A stretch of DNA of 64,000 nucleotides from Psychroserpens ponticola (GTDB lineage Bacteria; Bacteroidota; Bacteroidia; Flavobacteriales; Flavobacteriaceae), in assembly GCF_023556315.2 (NCBI RefSeq), contig NZ_CP116221.1, forward strand, positions 1,127,001-1,191,000, written 5' to 3'. Shown here piece by piece: positions 44,077 to 52,018 of the stretch. The position numbers were made by a program, and so were the translations under genes. The notes under the pieces are model-generated. The model saw only the letters and a program-made list of their open reading frames with translations. It was not told where the DNA came from and did no database searches. Within the stretch, counting starts at the first letter, position 1, and every line of letters begins with the position of its first letter.

Positions 44077-44119
44077 CAAAGCGCCTAAAGAGCAATGAGA
44101 ATTAATTTGAAATAGCGTT

Positions 44120-44998
44120 ATGAAATATTTATACCTAGTATTGCTGATTTTAGTCTTTACAAGTTGTAAAAAAGACTATCGTAAAGACTCTTTCAATGAT
44201 GTTGAATACACTATTATCACAGATTCACTGGTTGTAGATACGATTCAAACTTCTGAAAAGGATATTAAGCCTTTGGATAAAACAATTTCCATTAAGATAA
44301 AGCAAAAAGGATTGATTGAAAAAAAAGACGAAAGAGAAGTGTTTGAGAAATTGATTATCGAGAAAAAATATCTCATAGATAAGAAGGATTACACTATAAA
44401 TTTTAATTATCCATTACTTAATGAATCTTTTAAGCCTACGCACATAAATTTTAATGAGTTTATTGAAAATTATTATGCAAATGTGGTTAAAACCGAATCT
44501 GAAATTATAGAGAGCAAGTTATTGTGTGATAGTATTACAGCCTCAAAATTTAGAGAAGAGCGTTATATAGATTATAAAATTTATATCGTTAATGATCAGC
44601 TTATGAGTGTGCTTTTTTATAAAGAGAATTTTTATTCTGGTGCAATGCATCCTAGCTATTCTTTTGATGGTTTTAATTTTGATTTAAATAGAGGTGTTTT
44701 TATGACCTATGAGGACTTTTTTAATGAAGGTTCAGAAGATGAATTAGTCACACTTATAAATGAAAAAATAAGCCAAAAAATAGGAAAAGGAGACGTGTAC
44801 TATGACTGTTGGGAATTATCTTCAGATGATTTTTTTAAAAGTAAAAACAACTTCGTACTCAACGATACTTATGTGGCGTTTTATTTTGATGACTGTGTAA
44901 TGTGTCCATCTTATACAGGTACTTATTCTATTGAACTTCCGTTAGTAGAATTGCTTTCAGTTTTAAAAAAATACGATTTAAATCCTTTAGTCTTTTAA
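44120..44998 (+). CDS. lipoprotein with DUF3298-like C-terminal domain
   Basis: 292 residues, lipoprotein signal ending at C16 (VFTSC). The C-terminal half (DYKIYIVNDQLMSVLFYKENFYSGAMHP; YVAFYFDDCVMCPSYTG; IELPLVELL) resembles the DUF3298/RsiV-like peptidoglycan-associated fold. Its role is unknown. It is first of two genes behind a class A module. Confidence 0.65.
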   Translation: MKYLYLVLLILVFTSCKKDYRKDSFNDVEYTIITDSLVVDTIQTSEKDIKPLDKTISIKIKQKGLIEKKDEREVFEKLIIEKKYLIDKKDYTINFNYPLLNESFKPTHINFNEFIENYYANVVKTESEIIESKLLCDSITASKFREERYIDYKIYIVNDQLMSVLFYKENFYSGAMHPSYSFDGFNFDLNRGVFMTYEDFFNEGSEDELVTLINEKISQKIGKGDVYYDCWELSSDDFFKSKNNFVLNDTYVAFYFDDCVMCPSYTGTYSIELPLVELLSVLKKYDLNPLVF

Positions 44999-45014
44999 TT
45001 AAACGTGATTCATA

Positions 45015-45623
45015 ATGATGCCATTAAAAAAAATCAGTTCTTATTTAGTAATCTTAATCTTACTGTTTTCTTGTAATAATTCAGAAAAAAAACTTACCAA
45101 AACAGATGCAAATTACTCCATGACCTCTCAAGGGAAATCAGTTGGTTGGACTGCTTATAAATTCACAGAAAAAGTGGGCGTAAAAGGTGTTTTTGATGAC
45201 TTTGAAATTAAGACAGCTAGTGATTCGGTATCTATAGAAACGTTACTAAAAACATCTAGGATTTCAATTAAAACGCAGTCGGTAAACTCTAAGTTAGAGA
45301 TTAGAGACGTAAAACTTCGTGATGTCTTTTTTAATACATTTAATACTGAAATCATTAAAGGTGAAATACTAAATGCTGATTCTGGAAAAGGAATTTTAGC
45401 GTTAAGTATGAATGATATAACAGAAGAAATAGCCTATAATTATAACTTAAAAGAAGATACTCTATTTGTAAATACCAATCTACATTTAATAAAATGGAAG
45501 GCAGAGAAAGCTCTAGATACTTTAAATAAAGTTTGTTACGATTTGCATAAAGGCGCTGATGGTGTTTCTAAACTTTGGCCAGATGTGAGTATTGTAATTA
45601 AAATTCCTGTGACAAAAAATTGA
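45015..45623 (+). CDS. YceI-family lipoprotein
   Basis: 202 residues, lipoprotein signal ending at C20 (LILLFSC). The body is a YceI lipocalin-like fold (SVGWTAYKFTEKVGVKGVFDDFEI, then LEIRDVKLRDVFFNT). YceI proteins bind polyisoprenoid or other long hydrophobic molecules in the periplasm. It lies 16 nt after the DUF3298-like gene. Its stop is 2 nt from the stop of the converging Mla operon, with no terminator between them. Confidence 0.82.
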   Translation: MMPLKKISSYLVILILLFSCNNSEKKLTKTDANYSMTSQGKSVGWTAYKFTEKVGVKGVFDDFEIKTASDSVSIETLLKTSRISIKTQSVNSKLEIRDVKLRDVFFNTFNTEIIKGEILNADSGKGILALSMNDITEEIAYNYNLKEDTLFVNTNLHLIKWKAEKALDTLNKVCYDLHKGADGVSKLWPDVSIVIKIPVTKN

Positions 45624-45625
45624 AT

Positions 45626-46618
45626 TTATTTATTAGTGTTATTTGCTTCTTTTTTCTCTTGTCGTTCTAGTTTTCTAAAATAACCTCTAGTTAAAAAATT
45701 ATGTTTTAAAGCTTCCATATTTTGGTTGAACTTATCTGTGCCTTCATTGATGTTTTTTAGTGTAGATTTCAAACTATTCACTAAAGATGTGTCTTTTACT
45801 ATGTAATTGTAAGTGCCTTCACTTGAGTTAAAGTCATCTACAATTGTATTGGCATTGTTCAATAAAGCTTCAATCTCTGTACTAGAATTTTCAAGATTCG
45901 TTACAATATGTTTTAGTTTTTTACCTGAAATTGAATCATTAAGTAGCATGCCTAAAACTGTATTGTCAGCTGTTTTTACTGAAGAAACAATAGCATTTAT
46001 TTCTCTAATTGTATTTGAAGCACCTTGACTAGCCAGTTTCAGATTCGTTATGGATTGTTTCAAATCTTTCGCCATAATAGTGTCATTCAGTAAAACACCT
46101 ATCGTACCTTTTCCTTTCGTGATATTATTAGTGATTTTTAATAAATCTGAAGTGAGTATCGCAGCATTTTCAGTACTTGTATTTAACGTGTTTAAAATAT
46201 CATCAGTTCCAATTTTACTATAGGATTTGATGATGTCTCCATTCGTTATGACTTCGGAAACACCTTTTCCAGGAACAATATTTACAATCATATTGCCAAC
46301 TAATCCGTCAGAACCAATTGTAGCAATAGCGTCTTTTTTGATGTGAACAATGATTTTTTCATCGATATTCATGTCTATTTTAATAGTAGAATCATTACTC
46401 ATAGTAATTCCTTTTACTGTGCCAATATCAATTCCTGCATAACGTACATTATTCCCTTTTTGTAAGCCATTTATATTTTGAAAAAATGCACTAATCGTAA
46501 ATGTTTTTTTAAACATATCTTGACGTTGACCAATAAGATACACAGCAGTTATAAAGAGAATAGTGCCTATGATAACAAAGAGTCCTAAGTTGAGTTTTTG
46601 TGAATTTGTTTGTTTCAT
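45626..46618 (-). CDS. MlaD-like MCE-domain lipid transport protein
   Basis: 330 residues: one N-terminal membrane helix (about 9-30), an MCE domain (about 39-116: GLQKGNNVRYAGIDIGTVKGI) and a long helical, heptad-like tail. It is the substrate-binding component of an Mla-type ABC transporter moving phospholipids across the envelope. It is the last gene of the permease-ATPase-MCE operon, 6 nt after the ATPase. Confidence 0.9.
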   Translation of the reverse strand: MKQTNSQKLNLGLFVIIGTILFITAVYLIGQRQDMFKKTFTISAFFQNINGLQKGNNVRYAGIDIGTVKGITMSNDSTIKIDMNIDEKIIVHIKKDAIATIGSDGLVGNMIVNIVPGKGVSEVITNGDIIKSYSKIGTDDILNTLNTSTENAAILTSDLLKITNNITKGKGTIGVLLNDTIMAKDLKQSITNLKLASQGASNTIREINAIVSSVKTADNTVLGMLLNDSISGKKLKHIVTNLENSSTEIEALLNNANTIVDDFNSSEGTYNYIVKDTSLVNSLKSTLKNINEGTDKFNQNMEALKHNFLTRGYFRKLERQEKKEANNTNK

Positions 46619-46624
46619 AATGAT

Positions 46625-47386
46625 TTAATTTTTGAAGAAAGCCTTTATTTTAGGATCTTCATGAGTTGATAATTCATTAAATGTACCAGTTGCATAATCG
46701 ATACCATCAATAAGCAAAATCATTCTGTCTGAAATAACTCGAGCACAATCGACATCATGGGTTATGATGAGTGATGAGGTTCCATATGTTTTCTGAATAA
46801 TTTGCATGAGCATAATAATTTCTTTTGCTGTAATAGGATCTAAACCGCTTGTAGGTTCATCATAAAGCATTATTTTGGGTTTTAAGATGAGTGTTCTAGC
46901 CAAGGCGACTCGTTTTTGCATACCTCCAGATAATTCCGAAGGCATTAAATCGATAGCATCTCTTAATCCAACATTTTCTAAGGCTTCAATAACTAGAGCT
47001 TCTCTATCGCTATCATTCTCAAACCTTTTAGAATGTCGTCTTAGAGGGAATTCTAAATTCTCTCGTACTGTCATTGAATCATACAAAGCACTTCCTTGAA
47101 ATAAGAAACCAATATCAGCACGTAAAATATCTAAAGCGCTTTGGTCTAATTTTGTAATATCATTACGCATTACAGAAATTGAACCACTATCGACTTCCAT
47201 TAAACCTACCAAACATTTTATCATGACGGATTTACCTGAACCTGATTTTCCCATAATCACCAAGTTCTCACTTTGATGAAGTTGTAAATTAAAGCCGTTA
47301 AGCACGTGGTTATTTCCAAAACTTTTGTGTAAGTCTTTGATATTTAGAACGATATCTTGTTTTGGTATGTGGTTGTTATCTGTCAT
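46625..47386 (-). CDS. MlaF-like ABC ATPase
   Basis: 253 residues. Walker A GKSGSGKS at 46-53, signature LSGGMQKR, Walker B IMLYDEPTSGLDP, H-loop THD. The sequence is typical of MlaF/Ttg2A. It overlaps the permease gene by 4 nt, and partners MlaE- and MlaD-like proteins encoded alongside. Confidence 0.92.
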   Translation of the reverse strand: MTDNNHIPKQDIVLNIKDLHKSFGNNHVLNGFNLQLHQSENLVIMGKSGSGKSVMIKCLVGLMEVDSGSISVMRNDITKLDQSALDILRADIGFLFQGSALYDSMTVRENLEFPLRRHSKRFENDSDREALVIEALENVGLRDAIDLMPSELSGGMQKRVALARTLILKPKIMLYDEPTSGLDPITAKEIIMLMQIIQKTYGTSSLIITHDVDCARVISDRMILLIDGIDYATGTFNELSTHEDPKIKAFFKN

Positions 47387-48165
47387 AAATCAAAGAAAAT
47401 ATCAGTTACAAAAACAGCGATGAAATCAATTATAAATAATAATAAAGAGGTGAAAACTACCGCAGAATTTGCTGCTCTTCCAACGCCTGCAGTTCCCTTT
47501 TTGCAGTAATACCCTTTATAACAACCTACAAGTCCAATTGCTAGACCAAAAAAGAAAGATTTTATAGTAGCTGGCATAATATCTCCAAAGGATAAAGCGT
47601 CAAATACTTGATTAAAATATAGAATGAAGGACACATTTCCTTTTACATTTTCTACTAAAAAAGAACCAAATAAAGCCACTGCATCACCAATAATAACTAA
47701 TAATGGAAGCATAAGTGTAACAGCCAAAACGCGAGTAGCTACAAGAAATTTAAAAGGATTAGTGCCAGAGACTTCCATGGCGTCAATTTGCTCTGTAACT
47801 CGCATTGAGCCAATTTCGGCACCTAAACCAGATCCAATTCTACCAGCACAAACCAATGCAGTTAGTATTGGTCCTATTTCTCTAACAATAGAAATGCTTA
47901 CCATAGATGGCATCCATGACACAGCTCCAAATTCCATAAGAGTTGGACGTGTTTGTAAGGTTAAAACCAATCCAATTATAAAACCAGTAATGCAAACTAA
48001 TAACAAGGATTTATTTCCCATGTTGTAGCATTGATTTAGTAATTCTTTAAACTCAAAAGGCCGTTTAAAGACTTCTTTAAAAAAGCGTCCAGTAAAGAAG
48101 GATAAATCACCAATGTCTATTAAAAAAGATTCAAATCGAGCTTTGATTTTATTGATACTTGACAT
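47383..48165 (-). CDS. MlaE-like ABC permease
   Basis: 260 residues of the MlaE/YrbE family: five membrane spans and the conserved block LVCAGRIGSGLGAEIGSMRVTEQIDAMEVSGTNP, cited in part as GAEIGSMRVTEQIDAM. It is the first gene of the Mla-type operon, with a class A promoter 19 nt upstream of its start. Confidence 0.92.
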   Translation of the reverse strand: MSSINKIKARFESFLIDIGDLSFFTGRFFKEVFKRPFEFKELLNQCYNMGNKSLLLVCITGFIIGLVLTLQTRPTLMEFGAVSWMPSMVSISIVREIGPILTALVCAGRIGSGLGAEIGSMRVTEQIDAMEVSGTNPFKFLVATRVLAVTLMLPLLVIIGDAVALFGSFLVENVKGNVSFILYFNQVFDALSFGDIMPATIKSFFFGLAIGLVGCYKGYYCKKGTAGVGRAANSAVVFTSLLLFIIDFIAVFVTDIFFDL

Positions 48166-48187
48166 AACTAGATTGCAATTGTCCTTT

Positions 48188-48231
48188 CAAATGTATAGTA
48201 ATCATGTCCTGAAAAAAATGATATAAATCAT
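48188..48231 (-). promoter_or_regulatory. class A promoter module of the Mla-type operon
   Basis: TGATATAAATCA at 48219-48230 plus, on the minus strand after 22 bp, TACATTTG (48195-48188), a full match to TAnnTTTG. The leader is about 19 nt. It is back to back with the module at 48240. Confidence 0.7.
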
Positions 48232-48239
48232 ATAGAATA

Positions 48240-48283
48240 CTGATTTATATCATTTTAATTGATGCTATTTAGAATTAATTTTA
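48240..48283 (+). promoter_or_regulatory. class A promoter module of the helical protein/patatin operon
   Basis: TGATTTATATCA at 48241-48252 plus TAATTTTA at 48276-48283. Its palindrome is 8 bp from that of the leftward module, so each divergent operon has its own site. The inferred start is near 48287. Confidence 0.65.
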
Positions 48284-48303
48284 AGATTATTAATCTTAAA
48301 ATT
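48277..48303. promoter_or_regulatory. 27-bp palindrome over the -7 box and start site
   Basis: A perfect 12-bp inverted repeat AATTTTAAGATT / AATCTTAAAATT with a 3-nt centre. It covers the -7 box and the inferred start site, so it is better placed as a repressor operator than as an RNA hairpin. Confidence 0.5.
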
Positions 48304-48311
48304 TTTCAATT

Positions 48312-48698
48312 ATGAAAACTCAAGTAGTACAAAATTCTGATCTTCATTTTGAGCATAAACAATGGGAGAATGAATTATTATTTTGGAGAGACGAAATGAA
48401 GTCCTTTCAAAATCGATTAGATGAACTTGTCTTAAGATGGACAGATAAAGAGGTCTTGAAAAAATTGGATTACTTTCAGAATCGCTTCATTATTAATAAT
48501 AATATAATGGAAGAAATGATGAATAGTATAAATACTCATGAACATAACATCTCTAAACATGATGAACTTCATGAAGATTCCTTAGATAGAATCTATTTTA
48601 AAGAACATTTAGAATTTAGAGATAAAATTGAAAATCAACGACATATGTATACTGATTTAAAGAAAGAATTTTTTACATTCCTTACAAAATACATGTAA
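48312..48698 (+). CDS. His/Glu-rich helical protein, paralogue of the gene at 1-379
   Basis: 128 residues, all-helical, no signal peptide. Histidines are grouped: HFEHKQWENEL, NTHEHNISKHDELHED, FKEHLEF and NQRHMY. It resembles the gene at 1-379 in the W-x2-EL-x-F-x2-DE block, the HE and KEH blocks and the size. A metal-binding four-helix bundle is possible, though the spacing does not match canonical hemerythrin. It is 12 nt upstream of the patatin gene and probably co-transcribed. Confidence 0.7.
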   Translation: MKTQVVQNSDLHFEHKQWENELLFWRDEMKSFQNRLDELVLRWTDKEVLKKLDYFQNRFIINNNIMEEMMNSINTHEHNISKHDELHEDSLDRIYFKEHLEFRDKIENQRHMYTDLKKEFFTFLTKYM

Positions 48699-48710
48699 TA
48701 CTTAAAAAAA

Positions 48711-49490
48711 ATGAATATTGGTTTAGTGTTGTCTGGAGGAGGTGTTAGAGGAGCAGCGCATATAGGTGTTATAAAGGCTTTAGAAGAAAACGGAATCTTT
48801 CCAACACATGTTTCTGGAACAAGTTCTGGAGCAATAGTAGGTGCCTTGTATGCTTATGGTTATGATTGGGAAAATATGTTTAAATTTTTTAGAGATACTC
48901 AGTTATTAGACTTTAAAAAATATGCCCTTGGTAAGCCTGGTATTATTGATACCGAAAAGTTCTATCCTCAATTTAGGAACTATATAAAAGAAGATGATTT
49001 TAGTGTGTTACAAAAGTCATTAATAATTACTGCTACAGATATTTTACAAGGTAATCTTAAAATATTTAGTGAAGGAGAATTAATAAAACCTATTTTGGCT
49101 TCGGCAGCTTTTCCTGGAGTTTTTGCACCAGTAAAAATTGAAAACTCTTTATATATTGATGGTGGAGTGCTTAATAATTTTCCTGTAGATGTATTGAAAC
49201 CTAATTGTGATATAATTATTGGAAGCTATGTTAACGACTTTGAAGCCATTACAATTAAGGATTTAAAACATTCTCATAATGTTGTAGAGCGTGCTTTTAA
49301 ATTAAAATCTGTTAAAGAGGATTACAGAAAATTTAATACTTGTGACATAATAATAGCTCCTAAAGCATTAAGTAAGTATGGCACGTTTGATAAAAAATAT
49401 CTTAGAGCCATATTTGAGATTGGTTATAATGCAACTATGGAGGCATTTAAAAATGATTCTTCGTTTAAATTGAAATTCACTAATAATTAA
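48711..49490 (+). CDS. patatin-like phospholipase
   Basis: 259 residues of a cytoplasmic patatin (RssA-like) lipase: oxyanion hole GGGVRG (9-14), nucleophile elbow GTSSG (36-40, S38) and catalytic Asp in YIDGG near residue 151. It hydrolyses acyl esters of phospholipids. The divergent Mla-type operon shares the regulatory region, linking lipid turnover and lipid transport under class A control. Confidence 0.92.
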   Translation: MNIGLVLSGGGVRGAAHIGVIKALEENGIFPTHVSGTSSGAIVGALYAYGYDWENMFKFFRDTQLLDFKKYALGKPGIIDTEKFYPQFRNYIKEDDFSVLQKSLIITATDILQGNLKIFSEGELIKPILASAAFPGVFAPVKIENSLYIDGGVLNNFPVDVLKPNCDIIIGSYVNDFEAITIKDLKHSHNVVERAFKLKSVKEDYRKFNTCDIIIAPKALSKYGTFDKKYLRAIFEIGYNATMEAFKNDSSFKLKFTNN

Positions 49491-49536
49491 GTCCAAAATT
49501 GATGTTTATGATTCCATAAAAGCCTAAGGAATCTAT

Positions 49537-50319
49537 TTATTCATTCAAACTATCATCAGTATATCTATTAAATAAGCTCACTTGCAAAGTCTTTCTAGCA
49601 TCTTTTAATAGTTGTTCAACGTCTTCAATCGTAGTATTTCTTATAAGAGCAATTTCTTCTAGTTTTATGTGTTGATTTGTGAATAATTCATAAACATTAC
49701 GTATGTCTGAAGGTAAATTGTGTAAAACCATTGCTATATGATTTTGGATTCTTTCTTCATCTATACTCTTGTCTAATTTATCAACCAAAGCTTTTTCATT
49801 ATCTTCTACAAATACATGGTTTAATGTATAATTATTATGATTGTAAGACATATCATCTAAATCTTCAATCATAATTAAATCTCCATCTCCATCTGTGCTA
49901 AATTTCTCTTGCATTTCATCCCATTCTGGTTTAGAATACTCTTCAATATTTTTAAAGAAAAAATCATCAAACTCTTCTTCTACAATGATATCTTCCAATA
50001 ATTCATTGGTTTTTTTGAATAACCAGAGGTAAAAACTATTTTCATTTTCAACACCTTCAATGCGATCATAAATCTCAATAAAGAGCTGATCGATGAAATC
50101 ATCGGCTTTATATTTTCCTTTAGAAAAATGGCCTTTTTTTATTGCTGTATTGAGTCTTCCGTTGACATACTTTCGTATTTCGGGCATTATTTTTAATACC
50201 AATTCATTAAAAGACGTTTGATTGCCTTCTTTTTTTAATTGAATAAGATTTGAAAATGTTTTGGTTACGAAAAGACGGAACTCATGTTTGTTTTGGTAAT
50301 AAGAAACATTTGTTTTCAT
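49537..50319 (-). CDS. sigma-70-like (ECF-type) factor, divergent
   Basis: About 260 residues. The C-terminal part (NLPSDIRNVYELFTNQHIKLEEIALIRNTTIEDVEQLL) is a sigma region 4-like helix-turn-helix; the N-terminal part (FNELVLKIMPEIRKYVNGRL, then DDFIDQLFIEIYDRI) is like region 2. A long acidic insert (about 115-175) separates them, unusual for ECF factors. A GTG at 50328 is possible, but ATG 50319 gives the usual 25-nt leader from the class A module. Confidence 0.72.
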   Translation of the reverse strand: MKTNVSYYQNKHEFRLFVTKTFSNLIQLKKEGNQTSFNELVLKIMPEIRKYVNGRLNTAIKKGHFSKGKYKADDFIDQLFIEIYDRIEGVENENSFYLWLFKKTNELLEDIIVEEEFDDFFFKNIEEYSKPEWDEMQEKFSTDGDGDLIMIEDLDDMSYNHNNYTLNHVFVEDNEKALVDKLDKSIDEERIQNHIAMVLHNLPSDIRNVYELFTNQHIKLEEIALIRNTTIEDVEQLLKDARKTLQVSLFNRYTDDSLNE

Positions 50320-50347
50320 AATAGACACACTAATTATGTATAGACTT

Positions 50348-50391
50348 TAAATCTATTTAGAAAAAAAAATGTATAAAATGATATTTATCAT
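50348..50391 (-). promoter_or_regulatory. class A promoter module of the sigma-like gene
   Basis: TGATATTTATCA at 50379-50390; minus-strand TAGATTTA (50355-50348) after 22 bp. The inferred leader to 50319 is about 25 nt. It is the last class A module seen before the accessory region. Confidence 0.65.
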
Positions 50392-50434
50392 TAAAACTCA
50401 GAATAAATAAAAATGGGAAAGAGAATTAAATAAA

Positions 50435-50470
50435 AATACCCTTGAAAATCAATAGATTAACAAGGGTATT
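50435..50470 (-). terminator. hairpin at the left edge of the accessory region
   Basis: AATACCCTTG / CAAGGGTATT arms of 10 bp with a 16-nt loop; read leftward it ends in TTTTTATTT. It can terminate leftward transcription from the accessory region. Confidence 0.65.
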
Positions 50471-50590
50471 GCGGAGAGTAAGGTAAGTGAACCCATCTCT
50501 AATGCCTTTATTTATTGCTGTTTCTGTCCTGTTCCATTTTGAGGTCACCTAATAGGTCACCTTTAATACCTTGAAGTAAAGATAAGGAAT

Positions 50591-50779
50591 TTACTTGATT
50601 AATCCTTGTACTTTACTGATTTCAAAGCCCATAAAGTCGCAAAATTCATCGATAGTAACTAACTGATGAGCTTCTTTGTTAAGGCGTTCTTTAATCGCTT
50701 TGATTATTGTTCTGCCATAACGCTCACTCTTTCCTGTTACCACTTGCACGTCTTTAGGGTAAATACAGATTCTACTCAT
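50591..50779 (-). CDS. small conserved-looking protein at the accessory region edge
   Basis: A 62-residue basic protein without a signal peptide: MSRICIYPKDVQVVTGKSERYGRTIIKAI, then HQLVTIDEFCDFMGFEISKVQGL, cited in part. The second half could be a helix-turn-helix. I recall the start pattern from other flavobacterial accessory regions but cannot assign a function. The following 120 nt to the hairpin contain no clear gene. Confidence 0.55.
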   Translation of the reverse strand: MSRICIYPKDVQVVTGKSERYGRTIIKAIKERLNKEAHQLVTIDEFCDFMGFEISKVQGLIK

Positions 50780-50988
50780 TCACTTTAAATTTAAAATTAA
50801 TACTCTAACTATGCTTTATCTATACCGTTGCTATAAAGCTCTTATATACAATATACGACAATTATCGTACTGAAAAAACTATCTATTTCGGAAGTTTTGG
50901 CAACTTATAAACACTTCGGAAGCACCTTAATACATTGATAGTCAATAGTCCGTATATTTAATATTCATCATCAAAAAATGTATTAGTT

Positions 50989-51738
50989 ATGGCAAAGTTA
51001 AAAGGTATTATTAAGTTAGAAGGAACGTTAGATAATCTAACTTTTTACAAAGCAAAAGAGGGCTATTTAGTAAAAACTAAAGGCGGTGTTTCTAAGGAAC
51101 GTATTCAAAATGATCCAGCGTTTGAACGTACTCGTGAAAATGGTTCAGAATTTGGTAGTTCTGCAACATCTGGGAAGTTATTAAGGACTTCTGTAAGAAA
51201 CTTAATGATTAGAGCAAAAGACAATCGAGTTTCAAGTCGTGTTACTCAAAAAATGACACAAATTAAAAACTTTGATACAACCTCTGTAAGAGGTCAAAGA
51301 AATGTGGCTACAGGATTAGCAACACCAGAAGGTAAAGCCTCTTTAAAAGGCTTGGACTTTAATAATAGAGCGATATTAAGTTCAGTATTATTTGCACCTT
51401 TTACTGTAGATGGTGCTACTGGTGAAATTGTTATTCCAAATTTAACACCTACTAACGATATTGCTTATCCAATAGGCGCAACGCACGTTAGTTTTGCTTC
51501 TGCTTATTTAAAAGTAGATTTTGCAACATCAGAAAGTACAATCGAGTACAGTCCAACTATAAATATTCCAATTGATACAACTTCTGCAACTCAAACACTA
51601 ACTCCAGCAGGTGTACCAACAGGAACAGGGAACGATATTTACGTATTATTAGTTGAGTTCTTCCAAGAAATCAATGGTGTACAGTATCCGCTTAAAAATG
51701 GCGCATATAACGTTTTAAACATCGTAGAAGTAGCATAG
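50989..51738 (+). CDS. protein of unknown function (MAKLKGIIKLEGTLDNLTF family)
   Basis: 249 residues. The N-terminal 60 residues are rich in charged and glycine residues (KGIIKLEGTLDNLTFYKAK; DPAFERTRENGSEFG), followed by a basic helical stretch and a beta-rich, threonine-rich C-terminal half. There is no signal peptide or membrane span. Similar proteins occur widely in Bacteroidota without known function; a structural, perhaps phage- or injection-related role is conceivable from shape alone. A terminator follows. Confidence 0.7.
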   Translation: MAKLKGIIKLEGTLDNLTFYKAKEGYLVKTKGGVSKERIQNDPAFERTRENGSEFGSSATSGKLLRTSVRNLMIRAKDNRVSSRVTQKMTQIKNFDTTSVRGQRNVATGLATPEGKASLKGLDFNNRAILSSVLFAPFTVDGATGEIVIPNLTPTNDIAYPIGATHVSFASAYLKVDFATSESTIEYSPTINIPIDTTSATQTLTPAGVPTGTGNDIYVLLVEFFQEINGVQYPLKNGAYNVLNIVEVA

Positions 51739-51760
51739 TTTCATTCTGACCTTTGAAGCT

Positions 51761-51797
51761 GAAAGAGTCCTATAATTAATTTTATAGGGCTTTTTCT
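51761..51797 (+). terminator. intrinsic terminator
   Basis: AAAGAGtCCTATAA / TTATAGGgCTTTTT stem with one mismatch and a T-rich tail, just after the unknown-function gene. Confidence 0.75.
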
Positions 51798-52018
51798 TTT
51801 GCCAATATTTTTAAAGAAAAGAAAAAAGACAGCCAATGTAAAAGGTAGCGTGGATAATGCTGTCAAGGTTTTTGGATAAAAGTTTTTTATTCTAAATCTT
51901 GAAACTTATTAACGTGGCTTCTTAAAAAAGTTTTATTCAAAACCCGTAGGGCTTGACCTTTACAGTATTTAGCGTTGGCTGAAGCGAGCTACCTATATTT
52001 GCTTTCTTTTTTATTTTA
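51798..52018. other. noncoding stretch in the accessory region
   Basis: No gene is seen. The stretch includes a phrase AGCGTTGGCTGAAGCGAGCT and AAACCCGTAGGGCTTGACCT, short G+C-richer patches that stand out from the A+T-rich surroundings and may belong to a mobile element. I cannot assign a function. Confidence 0.3.

Noticed and set aside
50480-50504. A tRNA gene or tRNA fragment
   Set aside because: The T-arm does not pair and no cloverleaf can be drawn; it is mentioned only as a weak hint of an attachment site.
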